This document shows, one piece after another, positions 55,399 through 64,000 of a stretch of 64,000 nucleotides of DNA (positions are counted from its first letter, which is position 1; the number at the start of each line of letters is the position of its first letter). The position numbers and the translations under genes are program-made. This DNA is from Heterohyrax brucei. Its lineage: Eukaryota; Chordata; Mammalia; Hyracoidea; Procaviidae. Location of the stretch: the NCBI GenBank assembly GCA_028571685.1, contig CM053143.1, forward strand, positions 157,846,329 to 157,910,328, in the 5' to 3' direction. The notes beneath the pieces are model-generated. The model saw nothing but the letters and a program-made list of their open reading frames with translations. It made no database searches and had not been told where the DNA came from.

Positions 55399-58300
55399 AT
55401 GACAGCAGTAAACACATACCTATCAATGATTACACTGGATGTGAATGGACTGAACACTATAGTAAAGAGACAAAGAGTGACGTCTTGAATCAAAAGACAC
55501 CACCTGTCTATATGTTGCTAACAAGAAACTCATCTTAGACTTAAAGATTGGAGCAAACTGAAAATCAAAGGATGGAAGAATATAAATCAAGTTAATAATA
55601 TAAAGAAGAGCAGATGTGGCAATACTAATCTCAAATAAAATAGATTTTAATACAAAATCCACCATGATGTCCCTACACTATTGCTGAAAGGTTCAATACA
55701 CAAGCAGGACTTGACAATATTAAATATTTATACACCCAATACTAGAGGATCTAAATACATCAAGGAAACACTGACTGCATTCAAAAAGAAGATACATCAC
55801 TCCAAAAGAATAGTGGGAGACTTCAACACTCACTCTCAATATTGGGTAGATCATCTAGAAAAAACTTAATAAAGACACAAAAGATCTTATTGTCACGATT
55901 AACCAACTAGACCTCATCGACATATACAGAGCATTCTATCCAACAGCAGACAACTACATCTTCTTCTCCAGTGCACATGCAACATTTTCCATAATAGACC
56001 ATGTGTTAGTACATAAAGCAAATCTCAACAAAATCCACACCACTGAATTATTGCAAAGCATCTTCTCAGACCACAGAAACCACTGAACTCAATAGAAGAA
56101 AAACTATCTATAGAAAGTGAAACTTATGGAAAGTGAATAACACCTTGCTCCAAAAACCATGAGTTATAAAAGAAATCAAGGTTGAAATAAAGAAATTCAT
56201 GATTCCAGTGAGAATGCAAACACTTCCTACCAGAACCTATGGGATACAGTCAAAGTAGTGCTCAGGGATCAGTTTATCTCTATAGATGTACACATCTGGA
56301 AGCAAGAAAGAACCCAAACCAAAGATTTCACCCTACAACTTGAACAAGCAGAGAGAGAGAGTAACAGCAGAACCCCACAGGCACCAGAAGAAAACAGATC
56401 GTAAAGATTAGAGCAGAACTAAATGAATTAGAGGCTAGAAGAACAATTGAAAAGACCAAAAGCTGTTTTTTTGAAAAGATCAGCAAAATTTAGAAACCAC
56501 TGGCCAAACTTACTAAAGAAAAACAGGAAAGGAAACAAATAACCCAAATAAGAAATGAGAGGGGAGATGTCAAAGCAGATCCATCGGAAATAAAAAATAT
56601 CATAAAGGAATACTATGACAGATCGTACTCTAAGTTTAAAAACCTAGAGAAAAGGATTAATTCCTAGATTCATATCATCTACCAAAATTATCACAATGTG
56701 AAGCAGAACAACTTAATAAACCCATCACATAGGAAGAGATTGAAAAAGTCATCAAAAAACTACCAACTATAAAAAGTCCCAGCCCAGAGGGCTTCACTGC
56801 AGACTCAGCAGGTGTGGCAAAAGCCACAAGCTTTTAGAGAAGAGTTATTGGCTTGACTATTTCCAATATGATTGAGACTACTTGACAACATGGAAAGGGA
56901 TGGAATACTCTCAAGTTTGTTCTATGAAGCCAGTATAACCCTAATACCAATGCCAAATAAAGAGCCAACAAAAAAGGAAAACTACAGACCAATATCACTT
57001 GTGAATTTAGATGTAAAAATCTTCAACAAAATTCTTGCCAATAGAATACAACATATCAAAATAATAACCCATCATGCCCAAGTTGGATTTGTACCAGGGA
57101 TACAAGGTGGTTTCAACATCAGAAAACAAATAATGTGAACAGCATAAACAACACAAAAGACATGAATCACTTGATTTTGTTTTTGATGTTGAAAAGTTAT
57201 TTGATAAACTCCAACACTCACTGAGGCTAAACACTCTCAGCAAAATAGAGATAGAGGACAAATTCCTCAATGCGATCAGGGCCATTCTTACACTGCCTAC
57301 ATCATACTGAATGGAGAGAAACTAAGAAAATTCCCCTTGAAGACAGGAACTAGACAAGGATGCCCACTCTCACATCTCCTGTTCAACATTGTACTAGAAG
57401 TTCTAGCTAGAGCAATTAGACAAGACCTATAAATAAAAGGTATCTGTATAGACAAAGAGGAAGTAAAAATCTACCTATTTGCACATGATACGATGGTATA
57501 CACAGAGAATGCTAAAGAGTCCATAAGTAAACTACTCAAGCTGATAGAAGAGTTCAGCAAAGTCTCAGGATACAAGAGAAACATAAGTAAATCAGTAGAA
57601 TTCCTTTATACCAAAAAAGAGATTATTAAAAAGAAGTCATGAAATCAGTATCATTTTCTATAGCCCCAAGAAGATAAAATACCTAAGAATAAATCTAACC
57701 AGAGAAATAACAGGCCTGTACAAAGAGAACTACAAGACATTGCTACAAGAAAGTGAGAGACACTTACATAAATGGAGAAATCTATCCTCCTCATGGATAG
57801 GAGGACTTAAGATTGTGAAAATGTCTATTTTTCCCAAAATAATCTACTTGTATAATGCAATCCCAATATAAATTCCTGTGACATTTTTTAATGAGATGGA
57901 GAAACAAATTACCAATTTTGTTTTGAAAGGGAAAAAGCCCCAGATAAATAAAGCACTACTGAGAAATATGAACACACTGGGAGGCCTCTCATTACCTGAC
58001 TTTATAAACTATTATGCTCCCGCAGTTGTCATAACATCCTTGTACTGGTATAAAAAGTGACAGACAGACCCATGGAACAGGATTGAGACACCAGAGATGT
58101 CACTATCCTCCTATGAACAGTTGATATTTGACAAGGGCCCTAAGACATTAAACTAGGGTAAAAACAATCTCTTCAACAAATGGTGGTGGCAAAATTGGAT
58201 ATCCATTTGCAAAAAAACTGAAACAAGACCAATACTTTACACCTTATAAAAAAACCAGCTCAAAATGGTTAAAAGACCTAAATATCAAATCTAAAATGAT

Positions 58301-59115
58301 AAATCTCATCCAAGAAAAAGTAGGAACAACAGTGGAAGTTTTAATACACAACATAGACTTCAAAATCTCTCAAAGAAACCACAAACAACAGAAGAGAAAA
58401 TAAATAAATGGGAACTAGTTAAGTGTCAAACACCTTTGCCCATCCAAAGACTTTATCAACAGAATTAAAAGACCACCTGCAGAATGGGAAAAAATATTTG
58501 GCAACTATTTGTCAGACCAATGTCTGATCTCCGTGATCTACAAGATACTACAAAATATCAATAAGAAAAAGGTAAATCATCCAATTAATCAATGGGCTTA
58601 GAAGATGGACAGAAACATCTCTAAAGAGGAGATCCAGGGAGCCAAAAAACACATGCAGATATGTTCACGATCATTAGCTATTAAAGCAATTCAAGTCAAA
58701 ACTACACTGAGATACCATCTCACCCCAACAAGGTTGGCCATGATCCAAAAAATGCAAAGCAACAAATGCTGGAGAGGCTGTGGAGAAATTGAAACTCTCC
58801 TACACTGTTGATGGGATTATAAAATGGTGGAACCTCTTTGGAAAGCAATCTGGTGCTTCCTTAAAAAGCTGGATCTAGATATATCATTTGACCCACTGTT
58901 TGGAATATTTCCTACAGAAACAAGGCCATTCACACCAACTGATATATGCATACAAATGTTTATTGTAGCCCAGTCCACAATAGCAAAAAGATGGAATCAA
59001 CCCAGATGTCCAACAGCAGAGGAGTAGAGAAGTAAACTATGGTATATCTACTCAGTGGAATACTATGCAATGATAAAGAACAACGATGATTTTAGGAGAC
59101 ATCTTATAACCTGGT
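55399..59115 (+). pseudogene. ORF2: L1 ORF2 remnant, heavily broken
   Basis: The start is ATG 55399 (MTAVNTYLSMITLDVNGLN; the 13.6-kb copy has TLNVNGLN, so the endonuclease Asn is Asp here). Endonuclease, RT (for example [20 protein letters not shown] in 56872-57138) and the C-terminal region (58605-58811, [14 protein letters not shown]) are recognisable. The RT active site near 57480 reads as FAHD-like in place of FADD. Stops and frameshifts are frequent and the normal stop codon position is changed. It is dead and older than the 13.6-kb copy. Confidence 0.92.
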
Positions 59116-60275
59116 TTCAATTGGAGGACATTATGTTGAGTGAAAGTAGTCAGTGACAAAAGGACGAATATTATATGAGATCCCTATGCTAAGAACTTAA
59201 AAACAGACTCATGCATAGAAGAAAAGACTTTGATGGCTGCAAGGGTGGGATGGGAGGAAGGTTGAAGGGGGTGGGTTTAGATTAGTCATTTGATAGACAT
59301 CTGGTTGGGTGAAATCTGTGACAGCACACATTAAAAGATCATCATTAACTGGACTTCAACATAACATGATTACTCTTCCCATCTTAACCCAATATTGCCA
59401 AGGACAGAGTAGCTGGGGCAGGACATCAAGGACCATGCTATCAGGGGAAATCAAGGCCATTCAGCACAACTAGCATTTTGCTAAGAGAATCTTCTTCATT
59501 GGTGAGAATCACCAACATTGGTGAGTGGTATCTGGCATCTTAAAAGCTGCCAAGCTGCCCTCCGAGGTACATCAAATGGTCCCAACTCTGTAGGAATGCA
59601 AGATCACCAAGGAACAAAATGACATGGGGCAAAGAGAATCCAGAAGACAGAGAGACCAATGTGACTACTTTGACTTGTAACCAGAACAGGATGGTGCCTG
59701 GCCACTGCCAGTGATAGCTGCAGTGGAAATTACAAACTTGAGTCTCACTGGCAACACAAGAATAAAATGGGTTGTACCTTGAGATCTCCACTATAAGACC
59801 ACAACTGATGGTCCAGTGGTCTTGGAGTTCCCTTGGGAGTGTGGCACATGGAGCTGATGCTGTCCCTGTCCATAAATCATGATGGAGGTCAACTCTTCGG
59901 ACAGGAATAGATTGGGCTTGGCAACATGAAGCAACCTTATAATGTGTGCACTTTATGATTCTGTGCATCTATAGGATGTCACCCTGCTGATCTCTTACTG
60001 GAGACAGAGGCGTAGGTGGAGAGGAGGGGATAGGAGATTTTTGGGAAGATAAGACATGTAAGGAGTAGATAGGAAGAGTGTGCTGTCACTGGGAAGGGAG
60101 AGCAGTGAGAGCTGCATTGAGAAAAAATTAAGAGTACGAGGCAGAAATAAAATAAAGGACTTTTTTTCTTTTTAAATCAGTGAATAGGTTATACTGTTAA
60201 ACAACACAATAGTGAACTGTCAAGCTATGAAAAGACGTGGAGGAAACTTAAGTACATATCACTGTGTGAAAGAGT

Positions 60276-60450
60276 TGAGCTCTGGTGGCACAGTGGTTAA
60301 GAGCTATGACTACTAACCAAAATATTTTCAGTTTGAATGCACCAGTTGCTACCTGAACATTCTGTGAGGGCAGTTATAATCTAGGCTGCTATATGGTCAT
60401 TATAATCTAGGCTGTTATATGGTCATCAGAATTGATTGAATGGAAAGTTT
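60276..60450 (+). mobile_element. AfroSINE with internal tandem duplication
   Basis: The head (GAGCTCTGGTGGCACAGTGG) is followed by a diverged middle. A 26-base unit (TTATAATCTAGGCTG...) occurs twice in tandem at about 60375-60426, and the tail follows. It inserted in the old L1 3' UTR. Confidence 0.8.
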
Positions 60451-60492
60451 TTTGTTTTTTTTTTAATTTCCTTAATATGAGTGAACCCACTG

Positions 60493-60651
60493 CGAAACCC
60501 ACTGCCACTGAGTTGATTCCAAACTCATAGTGACCCTACAGGACAGGATAGAACTGCTCCATAGGGTTTCTAAGGAGTGCCTGGTAAATTCAAACTAATG
60601 ACTCCATGGTTAGCAGACATAGCACTTAATTACTATGCCACCAGGGTTTCC
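60493..60651 (-). mobile_element. AfroSINE, antisense, full length
   Basis: AACCCACTGC is present twice at its left edge, then the full antisense SINE to CTATGCCACCAGGGTTTCC. Confidence 0.93.
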
Positions 60652-60985
60652 AACATGAGAGAAGCCAGTCTATATGTGTTATTCAAAATATATGACATTC
60701 TGGTTAAGGCAAAGTTACAGAGGTGGTAGAAATATTAGTAGTTTGCAAACTTTCAGGGGTGACAGGAATGCATAAGTGAAGCACAGGTCATGACAGAAGT
60801 AGTGAAAGTATTCTGTATTACACAGTATGGTAGACACATGAGATTATGCATTATAAAAGCCCATTGGATTGTAAACATAGAGTGGATGCTAATGTAAACA
60901 ATGAACTTCAGTGATAATAATCTATTCATGCTGATCTATGTCATTTGCCATATGTATCACAGGAATACAAAATGTGGTTTTGGTG

Positions 60986-61422
60986 AAATAATTTCAGCCA
61001 CTTTTTGTGCCTCTGGACTTCAGAGATAAGGCATTATTATGGATCTAATGCACTTAGCATTAGAGTGGAATTCCTTGAGTTGAGTAAACATCAGCAGATC
61101 AGACTGAGTCTTACTGCTGAGCATTCAATTAGGTGATACTTCATGCTGTCTTATTTTTGTAAACTTTCCCTTTTTTCCCCCTTCATTTCCTTTATTTCTA
61201 TAAGGCTTAGAAACATAATTAAGCCTTCCCTGTGTGACATTTAGGGAGCACTGATAGCTTCATTTAGGTTTCTCTGTGTCATAGTTGGAAAACCAGAGCC
61301 TCTTCATGTAACCTAATGAAAAGATCAAAGAACAGAGAAGAAAAAGTAGCAATGAAAGGATTTTGATCACAGTGGTTGAAGTCATAATAGCATCTTAAAG
61401 TCTAGGGAAAAGATAATAAAAA
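60986..61422. other. Unassigned DNA
   Basis: No gene or repeat is recognised. Bases 61046-61068 reappear in the RTE patch at 62394-62416. Confidence 0.5.
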
Positions 61423-61424
61423 TC

Positions 61425-61588
61425 AAAATCCAAATCACAGAATTTGCTCATGAGTTGATTCTGACTCTTAATGACCCAATAGACAGAGTAGAACTGCCCC
61501 ACAGAGTTTCCAAGGAGTTCCTGGTGGATTTGAACTGCTGTCCTGGTTAGCAGCCATAGCACTTAAAGACTACACCACTAGGGTTTCT
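61425..61588 (-). mobile_element. AfroSINE, antisense
   Basis: Antisense tail (GAGTTGATTCTGACTC), middle (CAGAGTAGAACTGCCCCAC) and head (ACACCACTAGGGTTTC). Confidence 0.9.
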
Positions 61589-61634
61589 GAAGGTTAGCAG
61601 TTTAAATTCACCATTTACTCCTTTGAAAATTTAA
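61589..61634 (+). mobile_element. AfroSINE head fragment, sense
   Basis: About 45 bases (GGTTAGCAGTTTAAATTCAC...) match the box-B part of the SINE in sense, directly after the antisense copy. It is a head-to-head arrangement. Confidence 0.6.
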
Positions 61635-62389
61635 GGGACTGTACATCTTCCAAGAGACATTTGTTTGTTCTGATATTTCACAGTATATTCAATAGTCTTC
61701 ATAAACACCACAAATCAAAAACATCAATTCTTCCGTCTTCCTTATTCTTTGCCCAGCTTCCTCATACATATGAGATGATAGAAAATACCATGATTTGGTC
61801 AGGCACACCTTATCCTCAAAGTGACATCTTTGTTTCGAAGCACTTTAGATAAGTCTTTTGGAGCCTATTTGCCCAACAAAATCGTCGTTTGATTTCTTGA
61901 CTGCGACTTCCATGGGCATTGTTTACAGCTTCAAGTAAAATGAAACTCTTGAAAACTCTCCTCATTTATCATGATGTTGCTCATTGGTCCAGTTGAGAAG
62001 ATATTTGTTTTCTTCATGACACTTTGGATAAGTCAAATCCATAGAGATAGTAGAAAATTCAGTAGCTTCCAAGCTTTCTTCTCGATGTGTAATCCGTACT
62101 GAAGGCTGTTGTCTTCAATCTTGATCAATAAGTGCTTAAAGCCCTTTTCCTTTCAGCAAGCAAAGTTGTGTCATCTGCATATTGTAGGTTGTTAATAGCT
62201 TTTCCTCTATTCCTGATGCCCCATTCTTGTTTACGTAGTCCAGCTTCTTGGAATATCTGTTCAACACACAATTAGAAAGTTTGGAAAAGGACACAATGCT
62301 GACACATACCTTTCTTGACTTTAAGCATGAACTATCCTCTTGTTCTAGTCCAACAATTGACTCTTGGTCTATGTATAGGTTCCCTGTAA

Positions 62390-62459
62390 CAGTTAATGCA
62401 CTTAGCATTAGGGTGGTAGAAATATTAGTAGTTTGCAAGCTTTCAGGGGTGACAGTTAA
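62390..62459 (+). repeat. Two-source templated patch inside the RTE
   Basis: 62394-62416 matches 61046-61068 at 22 of 23 bases, and 62412-62455 matches 60721-60764 at 43 of 44 bases, both in the same orientation. The patch is flanked by the 8-base repeat ACAGTTAA at 62390 and 62452. RTE sequence continues on both sides. Confidence 0.88.
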
Positions 62460-62801
62460 ATGTTCTGGAATTTCTAGTCTCCTCAGTTTTATCTTTAATA
62501 TTGCTATAATCCACATAGTCAATTGCCTTTGCATAGTCAATAAAAAACAGGTACATGTCTTTCTGGTATTCTCTGCTTTCAGCCAAGATCCCTCTGACCT
62601 CCAATGACATCCCTCAATGCATGTCCCCTTCTGAATCCAGCTTGAACTCCTGTCAAGTGCCCTTTCAGTGTACTGTTTCAACTGCTTTTGAATGGTCTTC
62701 CACAAAGTTTACTTGCATGTGATATTAATTAAATTATTCAGTGGTTGCTGTATTCCTTTGGGTGACCTTTCTTTGGAATCGTCACAATTATGGATCTCTT
62801 C

Positions 62802-62853
62802 TAGGTCGCCATGAGTTGGATCCGACTCAACGGCACTTGGCTGGCTTGGCTCT
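62802..62853 (+). mobile_element. Short SINE/RTE-like tail fragment in the RTE
   Basis: About 50 bases (GTCGCCATGAGTTGGATCC... ending CACTTGGCTGGCTTGG) interrupt RTE sequence. CTAG occurs on both sides (62803 and 62853) and may be a small target-site duplication. It is the same piece as 28961-29003. Confidence 0.65.
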
Positions 62854-62910
62854 AGTTGCTTGGCTAGATATCTTGTCTTCCAAATTTCTTGGCTTAGGTA
62901 TTTATGTTAG

Positions 62911-63760
62911 AAAACCTTAAACAATCTACTATGTTAAAATGTTGTTTTATTATAACCCATCCCTAGATGTTCCTTACCAAACATGAAATATATAAACCAC
63001 GTCGTGTTTGCTAGCCTACCTACATAATGTGCAGCAAGTTCCTAACTATGTTAATATTTTATACTCAGAATTTTTACCTAGAGATTTCAATGAAAGAAAC
63101 TGAAATAAAATAAATGTTAATTTTTAACTCAATAAGTTGGAAACCAAGAGTAAGAGCCACCGATGGATTGCAGTGCAGCCACAAACTGCCACAGGTATGT
63201 TCTGATGCACCACAGATACAAATTATGTGTTTATCAAGAAAGCCTTATAAGACAACAAGAAGATATTTGATTTATGAAGATAGGATGAGGATTTTTGTTT
63301 TCCGTAGTAAGTATAAAAATTCTCAGAATGAGAAAGTTTTGACACATATTCTGGGGAACAATTTCTTCCTCCGGACTAGGGCGAAAGAATAACGTGAGTA
63401 CTCATGAATGATACTGATCAGTTTTACATTGAAAAGTGTAAAGATTTTTTAATTTTACACTAAAGAATTTAGACTGTTTCCTTTATAGACTGATTAACCC
63501 CAAAGTGGGTTGGGAGTATGAGAAAAAGCTCAATTCAGGGATGAACCCTTTTTTTTTTTTTTAAGTAAAATAGCCCTTTGTATATACATTTTGCCTTACT
63601 ATTGTTGCACAGTATTGGCTATTTTCCTTGTGAAATTCAAACAGCATCAAAAGAGACTGTGCTGTTTTAATTTATGTAAATAAAGAATTCATTTAAATTT
63701 TTTTTTTTGAAATATATCTGTAAGAATTTAAAAATCACCAAGGGATAGAGGATCCCACAC
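62911..63760. other. Unassigned AT-rich DNA
   Basis: No gene is recognised. The open frame 63114-63392 (92 codons) has no recognisable domain. T-runs lie at about 63549-63562 and 63699-63708. Confidence 0.5.
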
Positions 63761-64000
63761 TGTTTGAGTCAGCTACTGCTGCTCTAATGGAAATAACAAA
63801 TTGGATGGCTTTAACAAAGAAAAAATTGTTCTTAACACAGTCCCTTAGGCTACAAGTCCAAATTCAGAATGTCTGCTCCAGGAGAAGGCTTTTCCCTTGT
63901 TGGCTCTGGCGGAAAGTCCAGTACTGCATCAGTCTTTGTCCAGGGAGGATCTTGGCTCAGGAATCTTAGGTCTGAAGGACGGCCCTTCTTCCCAGTACTG
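63761..64000 (+). mobile_element. MaLR-like LTR fossil, cut by the window edge
   Basis: It begins TGTTTGAGTCAGCTACTGCT and matches the start of the solo LTR at 9437 over the first ~90 bases (GCTCTAA...; GGCTACAAGTCC). It continues past the window end. It is the same family as 9437-9896 and carries no coding part in view. Confidence 0.65.

Larger units (their letters stand above)
52969..60117 (+). mobile_element. Long L1, sense, decayed (7.15 kb)
   Basis: 5' UTR (52969-53962), ORF1 (53963-54957), spacer, ORF2 (55399 to about 59115) and 3' UTR (to 60117, where the last ~60 bases and tail are missing). It is the same family as the 13.6-kb copy but clearly older, with many stops and shifts. The 5' UTR contains a 180-bp rearranged segment (53095-53275). 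The 5' end shares GAGATGGAGTCAAGAT and CACCTAGTGAGCC with the ORF-less L1 at 11471. No target-site duplication is seen. Confidence 0.95.
60155..60985 (+). mobile_element. Old L1M-type 3' UTR, sense, split by SINEs
   Basis: 60200-60272 (GCTATGAAAAGACGTGGAGG) and 60655-60985 (AGAGAAGCCAGTC...; GACATTCTGG; later GTAAACAATGAACTTCAGTG) are consecutive parts of an old L1 3' UTR. The region between them is two SINEs in opposite orientation. No coding part is present. Confidence 0.75.
61636..62910 (-). mobile_element. RTE LINE, antisense, with short inserted patches
   Basis: About 1.27 kb, from the C-terminal region into RT and upstream. The 3' tip is absent. Three foreign patches interrupt it: about 62018-62072, 62390-62452 and 62802-62853. 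A 189-codon minus-strand frame (62136-62705) stays open across the second patch and keeps RTE phrases (NLYIDQES; RSEGSWLKAENT). It is not a functional protein. Confidence 0.88.

Noticed and set aside
63114-63392. 92-codon frame with a less skewed composition
   Set aside because: It was considered as a possible exon. There is no recognisable domain and no convincing splice context, so it is left unassigned.

Overview
The window is a stretch of mammalian nuclear DNA with no recognisable host gene, exon, tRNA or rRNA gene. It is AT-rich and dominated by retrotransposons. The mix is typical of an afrotherian, probably a paenungulate such as an elephant: tRNA-derived AfroSINE-type SINEs, many BovB-like RTE LINE pieces, and several long L1 copies of one family. 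The species call is inference from repeat types remembered from the literature; no database was searched.

Layout. 1-3.2 kb: a possible LTR fossil and an L1 3' end with a 12-bp target-site duplication. 3.2-10 kb: RTE fragments, including one (7.7-10 kb) built like a 5' inversion and interrupted by a solo LTR. 10.5-11.1 kb: a mariner remnant forming a large inverted repeat. 11.5-13.6 kb: an L1 that lacks both ORFs, then an RTE copy carrying nested L1 and SINE insertions. 13.64-20.85 kb: a near-complete L1 with a 15-bp target-site duplication, a duplicated 5' UTR unit, ORF1, ORF2 and a G-rich 3' UTR tract. 20.9-23.5 kb: a repeat-poor island. 23.5-25.8 kb: a four-element nest (RTE, old L1, SINE, RTE). 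26.4-28.1 kb: the 3' end of an older L1. 28-31 kb: a local duplication and microsatellites. 31.0-37.6 kb: a nearly full-length antisense L1. 39-40.5 kb: an old L1 ORF2 remnant. 40-52.5 kb: SINEs, RTE pieces and CA/TA microsatellites. 53.0-60.1 kb: a third long L1, badly decayed and rearranged at its 5' end. 60.1-64 kb: an old L1 3' end, SINEs, an RTE copy with short foreign patches, and an LTR cut by the window edge.

The elements are related as families. The L1s supply ORF1p and ORF2p-type machinery. The AfroSINEs share their 3' tail with the RTE 3' end, which fits RTE machinery having mobilised them. Nesting gives relative ages: RTE copies are usually the hosts, and L1s, SINEs and the LTR the later arrivals.

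I found no convincing new biological system. The best leads are small structural events: a two-source templated patch inside an RTE, a 148-bp inverted copy of flanking DNA inside an L1 5' UTR, the mariner inverted dimer, the 5'-inverted RTE, and the ORF-less L1.
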